NCBI GenBank assembly: GCA_027003115.1
Contig: JALWYS010000193.1
Location: 1-33,515 of the forward strand
From: Deltaproteobacteria bacterium
Lineage (GTDB): Bacteria > Desulfobacterota > Dissulfuribacteria > Dissulfuribacterales > QOAL01
DNA length: 33,515 bases
Direction: 5' to 3'
Positions 18,673 to 27,335 of this stretch are shown in pieces (the first letter of the stretch is position 1; each line of letters opens with the position of its first letter). The notes beneath the pieces were generated by a model. The model saw only the letters and a program-made list of their open reading frames with translations. It was not told where the DNA came from and made no database searches. Both the position numbers and the translations under genes were made by a program.

Positions 18673-19976
18673 TTTTGCAACCCCTCTGCCTCTCTTTTGT
18701 CAATAATCCTTTTCGCCTTTCCCATGCTTCTTTCAAGTGTCTTTGGTTCAACAAGCTTTATCCTGACGTTAATGTAGAGGTCGTTCAGCATCTCCTGCTG
18801 CAGTCTCGCCTTGAGCTGTTCAAGGGCGCCAATGCCGTCTGCAAAGGTGCGGTCATCCACCTCTACCCATACCTCCAGCTTGTCCAGCACTCCCTTCTTA
18901 TCAAGCACTATGACGTAGTTCGGTGTAACACCCTCCACCTTGGTGAGCACGTGCTCCACCTGAGACGGAAATACGTTTACTCCATTTACGATGAGCATGT
19001 CATCTGCCCTGCCCTTTACTGACTCCATGATGGTAAGGGTTCTGCCGCACTTGCACGGCTCCCTGTGAAGAACTGTCACGTCCTTTGTCCTGTAGCGAAT
19101 GATGGGAAGTGCCTGCTTGGTTATGGTGGTAAAGACAAGCTCTCCCTCTGTACCATCCGGTAGCACCTCGCCTGTGTCCGTATCGATAATTTCCGGGATA
19201 AAATGGTCCTCAAATACGTGGAGATGGCCGTATAGGCAGCCGGCTGCCACACCAGGGCCTATTATCTCGGAAAGACCGTAGGCCTCGATATAGGTAAGGC
19301 CCCAAGCATCCCTGAGAGCCTGCCTGAGTCCCTCGCTTGCAGGTTCAGCGCCAAAAAAGCCAGCCCTTATCTTAAAATCCTTCTTGAGATCATAACCGTC
19401 TTCCTTTGCCACCTCTGCCATATGAAGGGCAAAGGACGGGGTGGAACAGAGTATGGTTGCGCCAAAATCCTTCATCAAAAGGAGCTGTCTCTTGGTGAAA
19501 CCTCCACTTGAAGGCACAACAGCAGCCCCAACCCGCTCGGCTCCGTAATGAAAGCCAAGGCCTCCTGTGAAGAGCCCGTAACCATAGGCGTTGTGCACCA
19601 CGTCCTTGGGCCCGACATCCACCATGGCCATGGTCCGTGCCATGACCTCGATCCAGACCTCCATGTCATGGCGTGTATAGCCAACAACAGTGGGTTTCCC
19701 TGTGGTACCTGAGGAAGAGTGTATCCTCACCACCTGATCCAATGGAACCGTAAAGAGTCCAAAAGGGTAATGGTCCCTGAGGTCCTGCTTGGTGGTAAAG
19801 GGAAGCCTTTTGAGATCTTCCAGGGTTTTTACGTCTTCTGGCCTTATGCCCATTTCATCAAACTTTTTCTTGTAGAAGGGAACCAGATGATAAACCCTTT
19901 GAATCGTGTCCTGAAGCCTTCTTAGCTGTAGCCTTTCAAGCTCCTCCCGTGGAGCCCCCTCGATTTGATTCCACAT
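18669..19976 (-). CDS. Phenylacetate-CoA ligase family AMP-forming enzyme
   Basis: A 435-residue PaaK-type adenylate-forming enzyme. It has the P-loop [17 protein letters not shown], the [17 protein letters not shown] segment, the [13 protein letters not shown] motif and the C-terminal hinge region [11 protein letters not shown], followed by the PaaK-specific AMP-binding C domain ([24 protein letters not shown]). It should activate an aryl- or arylalkyl-carboxylate with ATP and CoA. The substrate (phenylacetate, indoleacetate or a related acid) cannot be set from sequence. GGGAGGAG precedes the ATG at 19976. It is coupled to the ACT gene by a 4-nt overlap. No phenylacetate catabolism genes are nearby. 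Confidence 0.93.
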   Translation of the reverse strand: MWNQIEGAPREELERLQLRRLQDTIQRVYHLVPFYKKKFDEMGIRPEDVKTLEDLKRLPFTTKQDLRDHYPFGLFTVPLDQVVRIHSSSGTTGKPTVVGYTRHDMEVWIEVMARTMAMVDVGPKDVVHNAYGYGLFTGGLGFHYGAERVGAAVVPSSGGFTKRQLLLMKDFGATILCSTPSFALHMAEVAKEDGYDLKKDFKIRAGFFGAEPASEGLRQALRDAWGLTYIEAYGLSEIIGPGVAAGCLYGHLHVFEDHFIPEIIDTDTGEVLPDGTEGELVFTTITKQALPIIRYRTKDVTVLHREPCKCGRTLTIMESVKGRADDMLIVNGVNVFPSQVEHVLTKVEGVTPNYVIVLDKKGVLDKLEVWVEVDDRTFADGIGALEQLKARLQQEMLNDLYINVRIKLVEPKTLERSMGKAKRIIDKREAEGLQK

Positions 19977-20115
19977 GATAGTAGCGCTCCTCCCAACTTA
20001 TTTTGGACCAATTGAAGGCATCCCCGGTACCAACCGAAAAATCAAGGCCCCTGTGCAACAAAGGCCCAGGTATCATTGGGCTAGTGCAGGAGTTAAAGCC
20101 CTTCAAAAAGTCCAG

Positions 20116-20146
20116 AAAAAATCATCAAGATCGTATCCTCGATTGA
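20116..20146 (-). terminator. Possible Rho-independent terminator after cbiC
   Basis: On the minus strand, TCAATCG pairs with CGATcTTGA (one bulged C) around a 6-nt loop, and TTTTTT follows after three bases. It lies 27 nt downstream of the cbiC stop. The stem is short and has only modest GC, so it would be weak. The rest of the 196-nt gap to the PaaK-type gene holds no visible gene. Confidence 0.3.
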
Positions 20147-20172
20147 CAGCTTTAACACAAGAAAAAATTTGT

Positions 20173-20835
20173 TCAAGACCCTGGATCTGATGCTGTTTCA
20201 TTAGCATCTGCTGCAAGCCTGATAATGGCGTTTACTGCTGCTACGGCCACTGGTGTTCCGCCCTTTCTTCCAAGACAGGTGATAAACGGAACAGGTGAAT
20301 GTTCAACAAGTTCCTCCTTGGATTCTTCTGCGTTTACAAAACCCACTGGTACACCTATTACAAGCCTTGGCAAAAACCTCTTCGCGCGCATCATATCAAT
20401 GAGCCTTAAAAGGGCAGTGGGCGCATTCCCAATGACAACAATCCCTGGCCTCATTTCTGCTGCGATCTCCATGGCAGCCTCTGCCATGGTGCCCCCCAAC
20501 TTTTGCGCAAGGCTTTTACATTTGTCTGTGCCCATTGGGGATAGCACCCTGGACTTGCCGTCCGTAAGAAGACCCTTACTGATGCCAGAGGCTGCCATCT
20601 GGGTATCGGTTACTATTGGGCAGCCATCCATGATGGCCTTTATGCCTGCATCTATTGCATTCTCGTGGAACCTGATTGTCTTTGCAAAATCAAAATCCGC
20701 TGTGGCATGGATTATCCTTTTAACCACCTGAAGCTCCCTTTTCCCATACTCATTTGGGCCAAGCTCCCCTTCGATGATCTCCATGCTAAGCCTTTCTATC
20801 TCAGGCCCCTTAAGGCCACGAACAGGCTGACTCAT
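20173..20835 (-). CDS. cbiC: Precorrin-8X / cobalt-precorrin-8 methylmutase
   Basis: A 220-residue CobH/CbiC protein that moves a methyl group from C-11 to C-12 of the corrin ring to make hydrogenobyrinate or cobyrinate. The catalytic histidine is His43 in RIIHATADFDFA. The later MAASGISKG, VVIGNAPTALLRL, VIGVPVGFVNAEESKEEL and TCLGRKGGTPVAVAAVNAI segments are all conserved in the family. It overlaps cobO by 4 nt. An anaerobic (cbiC) route is assumed from the likely lifestyle; the sequence does not separate CobH from CbiC. Other corrin genes are not in the window. Confidence 0.95.
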   Translation of the reverse strand: MSQPVRGLKGPEIERLSMEIIEGELGPNEYGKRELQVVKRIIHATADFDFAKTIRFHENAIDAGIKAIMDGCPIVTDTQMAASGISKGLLTDGKSRVLSPMGTDKCKSLAQKLGGTMAEAAMEIAAEMRPGIVVIGNAPTALLRLIDMMRAKRFLPRLVIGVPVGFVNAEESKEELVEHSPVPFITCLGRKGGTPVAVAAVNAIIRLAADANETASDPGS

Positions 20836-21347
20836 TTTTCAATACCCTCCCTGGCCTTTACACCCTTTTGAAAATAGTGCTTCACCATCCTGCACTCTGT
20901 AACCAGATCTGCTGCCTCTACTATCTCTTTGGGTGCATATCTTCCAGTTAGTATAAGCTCCACATTGTCCGGTTTTTTTTTAATAACTTTAATAACCTCT
21001 GCAACATCTATGAGGCCCATGTTTACTGCCACATTAACCTCATCAAGGATTACAATATCGTAGGTACCGCTTTCCATAAGCCTTTCCGCACTTAAAAGTC
21101 CCTTGGATGCAAGCTCAATGTCGGACTTTTCCGGCTTTCCCTTCACAAACCGACCTGAACCAAACTGCATTATTTTTATTCTGTCTCCAAAATATTTTAG
21201 TCCCTTTATCTCACTGAATTCTCCTTTCTTTAGAAACTGCACGAGAAGAACCCGTTTCCCTGCACCCACTGCTCTTACGCAAAGGCCCAAGGATGCGGTT
21301 GTCTTGCCCTTTCCATCCCCTGTGTAAACCTGAACATACCCTTTCAT
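20832..21347 (-). CDS. cobO: Cob(I)yrinic acid a,c-diamide adenosyltransferase (CobO/BtuR type)
   Basis: Transfers adenosyl from ATP to the cobalt of corrinoids. The modified P-loop is at the very N-terminus: YTGDGKGKTTASLG. Further CobO/BtuR features are VLLVQFLKKGEFSEIKGL, VILDEVNVAVNMGLIDV and the C-terminal ELILTGRYAPKEIVEAADLVTE. The ORF track opens at 21785, but the first 146 residues are a shadow of the overlapping permease gene. The ATG at 21347 gives a standard 171-residue protein and an ATGA overlap with that gene. It is translationally linked to cbiC (4-nt overlap). Confidence 0.95.
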   Translation of the reverse strand: MKGYVQVYTGDGKGKTTASLGLCVRAVGAGKRVLLVQFLKKGEFSEIKGLKYFGDRIKIMQFGSGRFVKGKPEKSDIELASKGLLSAERLMESGTYDIVILDEVNVAVNMGLIDVAEVIKVIKKKPDNVELILTGRYAPKEIVEAADLVTECRMVKHYFQKGVKAREGIEK

Positions 21348-22405
21348 TTTTGAATCTCCTTTTCTCCACGGGAAAGAAGCGCCTCCGCCTCTGAATTTGT
21401 GCCGAGAAGGATTGCCATCCACCTGGTTCTTTGGTGTACGCCCATTGCAATCTTTATGGACATGGTAATGGGAACGGAAAGAAACATTCCAACGGGCCCA
21501 AGCACCCAGCCCCAAAAGGCCATTGACAGGAAAATTACAAGGGGGGACAGGCCTACCCCCTCGCCCATGAGTTTGGGCTCGAGGATATTGCCAACAGCAA
21601 TGTTGACCACCACGTATATTATAAGCGTTATCAAAGACTGGACAAAGCCAAGTTTCACAAGGGCAAGCAAAACAGCAGGGACTGCTGCGATGATGGAGCC
21701 AATGGTTGGGATAAAGTTTAGTGCAAAGGCGCATACACCCCACAAGGCGGGGAAATCCACACCTTGGATGAGAAGGCCAAGCCATATCAACAAGCCTGAA
21801 AGAAAACTTGTAAAGCTCTTTATGGCAAAAAAGCGGTTTATACCGTCCATTATGAGCCTGAGCTCGCTGGTTTTTCTGATGCCTAGAAGGTTGAGGGCCT
21901 CAAGTTTGTAAACCATTCCCCCTGCCTCAAGAAGCATGAAGATCAAGGTAAGAATGATGACAAAGGTGTTGGTGATGAGCACCCCCATGCTCTTGAGGGT
22001 GGAGGCCACAAGGCCCATAATCCTTGATACATCAAGCTCTTTGAGTACCGAAAGCTCGACCTCTGTAAAACCAAGTCTTTTGGCAAAGGCTGTTATGCTG
22101 TTGTACATGGCGCCAAGCCTTTCCTGATAAATGGGTAGCTCCTTGGAAAACTCGGCGACCGATGTGCCAAGAAGTGCACCAACCCCTGTTTCAATGAGTA
22201 TAAACAGGATGATTAGAAAGATTATTGAAAACCAGTCGGGAAGCCCCTTTCTCCTGAGCCAGAAGTGGATGGGGGCCATGAGAACCGCAAAGAATGCAGA
22301 AAGGAGAAATGGCACAAGGACCGAGGTACAGGCCCTTATGCCAGCAATCACCACCACTAGGGAGGCAAGATTTAAAAGAAGTGAGCTAACCACTTTGGGT
22401 TCCAA
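21344..22405 (-). CDS. AI-2E family transporter (PF01594-type membrane protein)
   Basis: A 353-residue polytopic inner-membrane protein with about seven hydrophobic segments, among them LNLASLVVVIAGIRACTSVLVPFLLSAFFAVLMAPI, IIFLIILFILIETGVGALLG, VLITNTFVIILTLIFMLLEAG and WGVCAFALNFIPTIGSIIAAVPAVLLALV. The NFIPTIGSIIAAVP and EPKLMGEGVGLSPLVIFLSMAFWGWVLGPVGMFLSVP stretches are the family signature. Members export autoinducer-2 or act as Na+(Li+)/H+ antiporters. The ATGA overlap with cobO suggests a shared operon, but a corrinoid role is only a guess. The start is ambiguous: TTG at 22405 has an AAAGGGG directly against it, and a GTG at 22393 is an alternative. Confidence 0.88.
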   Translation of the reverse strand: MEPKVVSSLLLNLASLVVVIAGIRACTSVLVPFLLSAFFAVLMAPIHFWLRRKGLPDWFSIIFLIILFILIETGVGALLGTSVAEFSKELPIYQERLGAMYNSITAFAKRLGFTEVELSVLKELDVSRIMGLVASTLKSMGVLITNTFVIILTLIFMLLEAGGMVYKLEALNLLGIRKTSELRLIMDGINRFFAIKSFTSFLSGLLIWLGLLIQGVDFPALWGVCAFALNFIPTIGSIIAAVPAVLLALVKLGFVQSLITLIIYVVVNIAVGNILEPKLMGEGVGLSPLVIFLSMAFWGWVLGPVGMFLSVPITMSIKIAMGVHQRTRWMAILLGTNSEAEALLSRGEKEIQK

Positions 22406-22474
22406 CCCCTTTACTGCATTTTGTCATTAGTGAAGCCTTGACCAAACGATACACGGGCCTCTGTACTTTCTCCA

Positions 22475-25400
22475 CTAAGGTTTCATGGAAAACGGTGCTG
22501 TTATTACGTTAAATATCAGCTTTTTGAAGATGTCAGTAACCGTTTTTGTCTGAAGGGTATCAACCCTTGGATCGTTCCAGTTGCCGCTAACCTTAACTGG
22601 TATGGCAAAGAGGGATTTGTTTTCACCCCCTATGATGCCCCCTATGATTGGAAGGCTTGTAATGATCTTGTCAACGGTCTTTAGTGGCTGAATAAATATG
22701 ATCAGATCAAGTGATTTCTTGTTGAGGAATACATCACCAGTGCCATAGAAATTGATGCCTTGGCCCCTTATGTATGCCTTTTTCATGTGAATGCACCCTG
22801 ATTTTATCTTGGCATCCACTAGGAGCTTTTTGTACGGAGACGTTCCCTCCAAAAGACCCTTGTTGAGGGAGAAGATGTCAACGATGTTGACCACGCTAAA
22901 TATCTTGGAAAGAAGCCCGAATCTGTGAATGTACCCGTTTCTTGCCTTTATTTTCAGACTTCCGTCTCCAAGAAGAACCCTGTCCTTTCCCCTAAGGTAC
23001 AGATTTAACGTAACAGGCCCTGTAATTAGATCCTGTTTTACACCAAGACAATCAAGCACCTCCTCGAAGCGGGCCTGATGCCCGGAAGGGGTGATGGCGG
23101 AAAACTCGCTGAAGACAGAGCCCTTTTCGTTTTGCTTCCTCAAATAGAGATCAAGCCCGCATGTGTCATCAGAGTAGGCCTCAAGTCTTCTTAACACATT
23201 GCCTTCCACGACGGCACTTCCCTTTAAATGTTTCAATATGAGCTCGTGGGGCTTTGCCTTTCGATTTTCGGAAAACTCGGTTACTGCGTATCTAACCTCC
23301 TCGGTATTGAAATCAAACCTGATGTTAAGCCCCTTGGCCAGCTCTCCAAATAGTTCCGCCTCTTCCTCATTTTGTTTTTTTTGAGGTCTCGCTCCACCTA
23401 ATGCCCCTTCGCCCTGGTTTGAAAAATCCTGGATAATGCCAAAAGACTTAGCGGAAAGCCTTGGGGCAAAGAAGTGAAAAACACCCAGAAGCTTGCCCGG
23501 CCTTGTTTCAAAGGTACCGTTTGCATCTACCAAATCGTGAAAAAAATCGATCTTTGCTTTTACGCTTCCCTGGCCATTTTTTGAAAGCACAGAAAGCCTT
23601 TTGAAGAAAAGCCCTGAAACAGGCCCCCAGATCCAGTTAAGACCTTGAATATCAATATTCCCCTTTAATGAATAGGTCCTTTTGCCATCTGCTTCTGAAA
23701 AGGCAGCAGAAAAATCCCCCTTGGCCTTCCCCTTCAGCAAAATATTTTTCATTAGGATTGCATCCAGGACATCCACGTCAACTTCACCCTTAAAGGAAAA
23801 GGCAAGAGATTCTCTCTCCCTTGACGTTGATCTTCTAAAACCAACCACACAGGACTTTCCAGCCCTTGATATCTCCAGGCGTTCAATATCAAGTTTATGG
23901 GGGCCGGTTGAACCCTTGACTTTGAGCCTTACCCCTGCCCCTTTCCACTCAAGTCCTCCCTCAAAACCCGTGGTGTGGCCATTAGTAAAAAGTATCCTGA
24001 AATCCCTGGCATAAAAGGGAAGATGCAAGTTGAACTCATCCATGTGGAGGCCCTTTTTCTCAAGCCAGCTCCACAGCCCCCTTCTCACAACGCCGCTTGA
24101 CTTTATAGAACCACTCCAGTTGTCAAATCCCTGGTGTGATAGGTCCGCTGTAAGGTAAAACCAATCCCCACCAAGCCGCGTCTTGAGGTCCCTAATGCTC
24201 ACCTTTTTGTTACTGACCTGCACCCTTCCCTTTTTGAGATACACATCACCCGGAAGCATGTTCGTCCTGAGGTTCATGCCAAGGGGAGAAAAGGAAACCA
24301 GATAGGTCATGGAGGCCGTACCATCAAGGCTCATGTTCAGGCGAAGCCTGTTCAGGGCAAAGGGCCCTGAAACATCAACCTCCTTTTCCTTGAAAAAGGC
24401 AGTTTCGATATCAAACCTTTTGCACAGGGAAAGGAGCGATTCTGCCTGAAACTTTCCCCTTGCCCTTTCTATCAAGATCTTGAATAAGTGATTTTGCCAG
24501 GAAATGCGTCCGCCAAGGCCTTCCACAGAATTTGGGCCTAAAAGGCCAGAAACGTCAAAAAGGGAAAGGGTGTCCTCCTCGTATTGTGCCTTTCCCTCCC
24601 TTATTTTGATGTTCATGCCCAGGGTTTCGTAAAAACCGGAAAGCCTTGTATCCTGTACGAACACCTTGACCTTCTTGTGGTGTTTTCTGTCACCAACCCA
24701 CAAACGGCCCTTTACCTTGCCTTCAAGCCTTGAAATTTTCCCAAGCTCCTCATGAAGCCTTTTTTCATGAGTGAATTTTAAAAGTGCCCACCTGACATCT
24801 TGGGCATGGGCCATAAGCAGGATGTCCAGTTTGAACTGTTCGCATCCCTTTGAAAGGCCAAGAACAAGGCTTCCTTTCGTCCCGGTGGTCTTTCGAAGCC
24901 GTGCCCTAGCTCCCTTGACATAAAGCACCCCGTCTATGATTTCAAAGGGCCCACTTGCAGAGTCGACGAAAAAGTCCTCATCTTTCACGTATATGTTCAC
25001 ATCCCTGGCACTACCCTTGATGTACATGCCTGACAGGGAATGCCACTTTGAAAGGGGCGCATCCAGATGAAGGGTTGCGTGTTCCACGGTTCCCCTTCTG
25101 ATGGCAGTGCAAAAGTCCTTGACGTCTTTATCCTTGATGGAAAGGGCATTTAGGGCGTCTCTGATCTGTCCAAGGTCCAGATCATTGCCAGAAATGTCTG
25201 CAATTGCCCAGTAGCGCCCCTTGCGCTTAAAGATTCGTGCCTTGCCTTTCATGTGAAGCCGTGGTTGCTTGATATCAAGGTCTTCCAGGATTATCTCTGC
25301 CTCTCCATTGGCATAAGAGTATTTCAAGAAGAGGCTTCCACATGAAAATACGGCAGAAAGGGCTTGCGCCTTTGAAATCACACAGTTTGAATAGGCCCTG

Positions 25401-26125
25401 ATAGCACCTTGGGACTTTTCAAGCCCCTTTCCCTCCACCTCGAACTCTATGTTTACAAAGCCATAGGTAGGAAACTGACGAATCGTTGTAACCCTTTTGA
25501 CCTTGAGTGCAGATAGATCTAGCTGATCAATCCTGCCCTTGATACTGTAGCCCAGGCCTTCAAGGTCCACATTACCCTTAAGCTCAATAGCCGCAGCCTG
25601 CCTTGTGTTCCCCTTAAGATCTGCGCGGAGTTTTTTGCCACTAATGTCTAAGTAACCGTAAAGATTCTTTATATAGGGCCTTTTGTTCTTAAAGGGCAAA
25701 AACGAAAGCCTTAGCCCCTTGGACACCTCGAAAAAGCCGTTTGTCACCTTGACGTGTCTTGGGAGAATAAGCCCGCTGGTTTCCTCTTTTCCGAGCCTTT
25801 TTAAGACAAATTGACAATCTTCAAGGTCGATTCCAGAGATGGCAGGCCTTCCTGAAATAAGTGAAAACCAGTCCGGATAAACACCCACAGTTGAGGCATC
25901 CAAGGAAAAGTCAGGAGATTTGACCCTGGCATCAAGAAAGGCCAGATGCGGAATGGGAAACCAGTACCAGGTGAGACTTGAAAAATCTGCCTCTGCGTGA
26001 ATCTCCCTTTGGATTACCTCCTTCAACAAAGAACGAGTTTTGGGTGATGAAGTTATGACATGGGGGGTTACGAACAAAAAGGCCCCCGCAAGAAGAAGGA
26101 GACTGAGAACAAAGGACCTTTTCAT
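22475..26125 (-). CDS. AsmA/YhdP-like large envelope protein, 1216 aa
   Basis: The protein starts with a membrane anchor (FVLSLLLLAGAFLFVTP), and the rest is predicted periplasmic and beta-rich with repeated LxIxGxxxDLxxL-like patterns. The C-terminal 200 residues (GDGSLKIKARNGYIHRF, then KIFSVVNIVDIFSLNKG, then GINFYGTGDVFLNKKSLDL, then KVSGNWNDPRV) match the AsmA-like C-terminal module of YhdP/TamB relatives. Such proteins form long hydrophobic grooves proposed to carry phospholipids to the outer membrane. No Shine-Dalgarno precedes the ATG, and a promoter is placed so that transcription could start at the ATG itself. Exact subfamily is uncertain. Confidence 0.82.
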   Translation of the reverse strand: MKRSFVLSLLLLAGAFLFVTPHVITSSPKTRSLLKEVIQREIHAEADFSSLTWYWFPIPHLAFLDARVKSPDFSLDASTVGVYPDWFSLISGRPAISGIDLEDCQFVLKRLGKEETSGLILPRHVKVTNGFFEVSKGLRLSFLPFKNKRPYIKNLYGYLDISGKKLRADLKGNTRQAAAIELKGNVDLEGLGYSIKGRIDQLDLSALKVKRVTTIRQFPTYGFVNIEFEVEGKGLEKSQGAIRAYSNCVISKAQALSAVFSCGSLFLKYSYANGEAEIILEDLDIKQPRLHMKGKARIFKRKGRYWAIADISGNDLDLGQIRDALNALSIKDKDVKDFCTAIRRGTVEHATLHLDAPLSKWHSLSGMYIKGSARDVNIYVKDEDFFVDSASGPFEIIDGVLYVKGARARLRKTTGTKGSLVLGLSKGCEQFKLDILLMAHAQDVRWALLKFTHEKRLHEELGKISRLEGKVKGRLWVGDRKHHKKVKVFVQDTRLSGFYETLGMNIKIREGKAQYEEDTLSLFDVSGLLGPNSVEGLGGRISWQNHLFKILIERARGKFQAESLLSLCKRFDIETAFFKEKEVDVSGPFALNRLRLNMSLDGTASMTYLVSFSPLGMNLRTNMLPGDVYLKKGRVQVSNKKVSIRDLKTRLGGDWFYLTADLSHQGFDNWSGSIKSSGVVRRGLWSWLEKKGLHMDEFNLHLPFYARDFRILFTNGHTTGFEGGLEWKGAGVRLKVKGSTGPHKLDIERLEISRAGKSCVVGFRRSTSRERESLAFSFKGEVDVDVLDAILMKNILLKGKAKGDFSAAFSEADGKRTYSLKGNIDIQGLNWIWGPVSGLFFKRLSVLSKNGQGSVKAKIDFFHDLVDANGTFETRPGKLLGVFHFFAPRLSAKSFGIIQDFSNQGEGALGGARPQKKQNEEEAELFGELAKGLNIRFDFNTEEVRYAVTEFSENRKAKPHELILKHLKGSAVVEGNVLRRLEAYSDDTCGLDLYLRKQNEKGSVFSEFSAITPSGHQARFEEVLDCLGVKQDLITGPVTLNLYLRGKDRVLLGDGSLKIKARNGYIHRFGLLSKIFSVVNIVDIFSLNKGLLEGTSPYKKLLVDAKIKSGCIHMKKAYIRGQGINFYGTGDVFLNKKSLDLIIFIQPLKTVDKIITSLPIIGGIIGGENKSLFAIPVKVSGNWNDPRVDTLQTKTVTDIFKKLIFNVITAPFSMKP

Positions 26126-26131
26126 CTAATT

Positions 26132-26160
26132 AGGATACTAAAAGACATCTTTTTGGTCAA
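26132..26160 (-). promoter_or_regulatory. Sigma70-like promoter directly upstream of the AsmA-like gene
   Basis: On the minus strand TTGACC (26160-26155) is separated by exactly 17 nt from TATCCT (26137-26132). The -10 box ends six bases before the ATG at 26125, so the predicted first nucleotide is the A of the start codon. Together with the absent Shine-Dalgarno this suggests a leaderless transcript. The boxes match 5/6 and 4/6 consensus positions. Confidence 0.45.
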
Positions 26161-26226
26161 AAAAAGACCGTAACAAGCCAATCAAAAATGGACCAAGCTG
26201 CCTGGAATCAAGGGACTACTTTCATG

Positions 26227-27219
26227 TTAAGAACGAATCAGGACATCGTTATCCAACATCTTAAACATATCAATACTTGCCGTGAGAACCTCAGGAAAAT
26301 ACCTTATGGCAATCCAGGTAAGGTCCTTGAGGGCAGGCTTGATAAAGGCCTTGAAAAAGGGCCTTCCCTTTTTGCCATAGAGAAATCCATAGGCGCCAAG
26401 GGCCTGGAGCAGCCTTAAAACGGAAAGAACTGGCCACTGCTTTCTTACCTCATCTACCTGCCTTTTCACTTCATGCTCCTTGAGCATATTAACATACCTT
26501 TCAAACAGGTACTCTCTCAAGGAATAATCAAGCTGAACGTATGGATCGTGTAACAATGATGCCAGATCGTATGCCAAAGGACCAAGCCTGCCTGCCTGAA
26601 AGTCAACTATTCCCAGACCTCTTGCATTTTTTATCATGATGTTCCTGGACTGAAAATCTCGGTGAAGAAAATAGCGTCTGCATGAAAAGGAATCCACCTT
26701 AAGGGCCACATTTGAAAGCTCTTCCTCCACTTTTGAAGGGACTTTGTGGCCGGCAAAGTCCCTGACAAAGGCACCAAGGAAATAGCCCACCTCTTTTTCA
26801 AGGGCAACTGTAGAATCGTAAGCCTTCTCTTGCCAACACCAGGAAGTGTCAAAACCATCTCCGCCCCTTTTCTGCATGCGAATCAATGCCTTAATTACCT
26901 CCAGGTATCTCCTTTTTATCCTGTCTATATCCCCCTCTTTTTTAAGCCTTGTTACCTCCTCAAAAAGCATGGTCTCCCCAAGGTCTTCAACGATTAAAAC
27001 CCCAGAATCCCTGTCAAAAAAATATATTTCTGGCACGGGAATGCCCTTTTTAAAAAGGTGACCCCCTATATGGAAAAAAGAATGCGCCTCCCTTACCCCC
27101 TCTTTTCCGGGGGAAGGCCCAATCCTGATAGCTTTTTTGCCCTTCCAAATGATCCTTGAAAAGGACCTGTCTGATCCATCAGGTGCCACCTTTATGGATC
27201 TTTTTTTCTTCATCTCCAT
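26227..27219 (-). CDS. APH-fold phosphotransferase, COG3178 / AmgK-like sugar kinase
   Basis: A 330-residue aminoglycoside-phosphotransferase-fold kinase. The catalytic loop is FLHRDFQSRNIM (Asp188, Asn193), the metal aspartate lies in LGIVDFQAGRLGPLAYDLA (Asp206), and the N-lobe has IVEDLGETML. HRDFQSRN and VDFQ with a following GPLAYDLASLLHDPY are typical of COG3178, which includes the anomeric MurNAc/GlcNAc kinase AmgK of cell-wall recycling. A MurU nucleotidyltransferase is often its neighbour, but none is in this window, so the substrate is uncertain. The gene lies between the HPP gene and the AsmA-like gene, with about 100 nt on each side. Confidence 0.82.
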   Translation of the reverse strand: MEMKKKRSIKVAPDGSDRSFSRIIWKGKKAIRIGPSPGKEGVREAHSFFHIGGHLFKKGIPVPEIYFFDRDSGVLIVEDLGETMLFEEVTRLKKEGDIDRIKRRYLEVIKALIRMQKRGGDGFDTSWCWQEKAYDSTVALEKEVGYFLGAFVRDFAGHKVPSKVEEELSNVALKVDSFSCRRYFLHRDFQSRNIMIKNARGLGIVDFQAGRLGPLAYDLASLLHDPYVQLDYSLREYLFERYVNMLKEHEVKRQVDEVRKQWPVLSVLRLLQALGAYGFLYGKKGRPFFKAFIKPALKDLTWIAIRYFPEVLTASIDMFKMLDNDVLIRS

Positions 27220-27325
27220 GTTCTGCGCCTCTGTTTAAAAGCCTTGTGGCCCTTAAACTGAATCAAAGGGGAACCGATGCTTGAAGAAAAACAGTTATTT
27301 TTTGAAAGGGCAAGGAAAAGGCAGA

Positions 27326-27331
27326 ATTATA
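27326..27331 (-). promoter_or_regulatory. Candidate -10 box (TATAAT) for the AmgK-like gene
   Basis: A perfect TATAAT lies on the minus strand about 107 nt before the kinase ATG, just past the HPP stop. No good -35 box is seen at 16-18 nt, so this is weak evidence. The rest of the 116-nt gap holds no visible gene. Confidence 0.22.
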
Positions 27332-27335
27332 CTAG

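Noticed and set aside
21348-21785. N-terminal 146 residues of the long cobO ORF (317 aa)
   Set aside because: They lie inside the AI-2E permease gene in another frame and do not resemble CobO; the P-loop start at 21347 gives the normal family length.
26138-26165. TCTTTTT/AAAAAGA hairpin upstream of the AsmA-like gene
   Set aside because: The stem is almost all A-T and coincides with the promoter -35 region; not convincing as a terminator.
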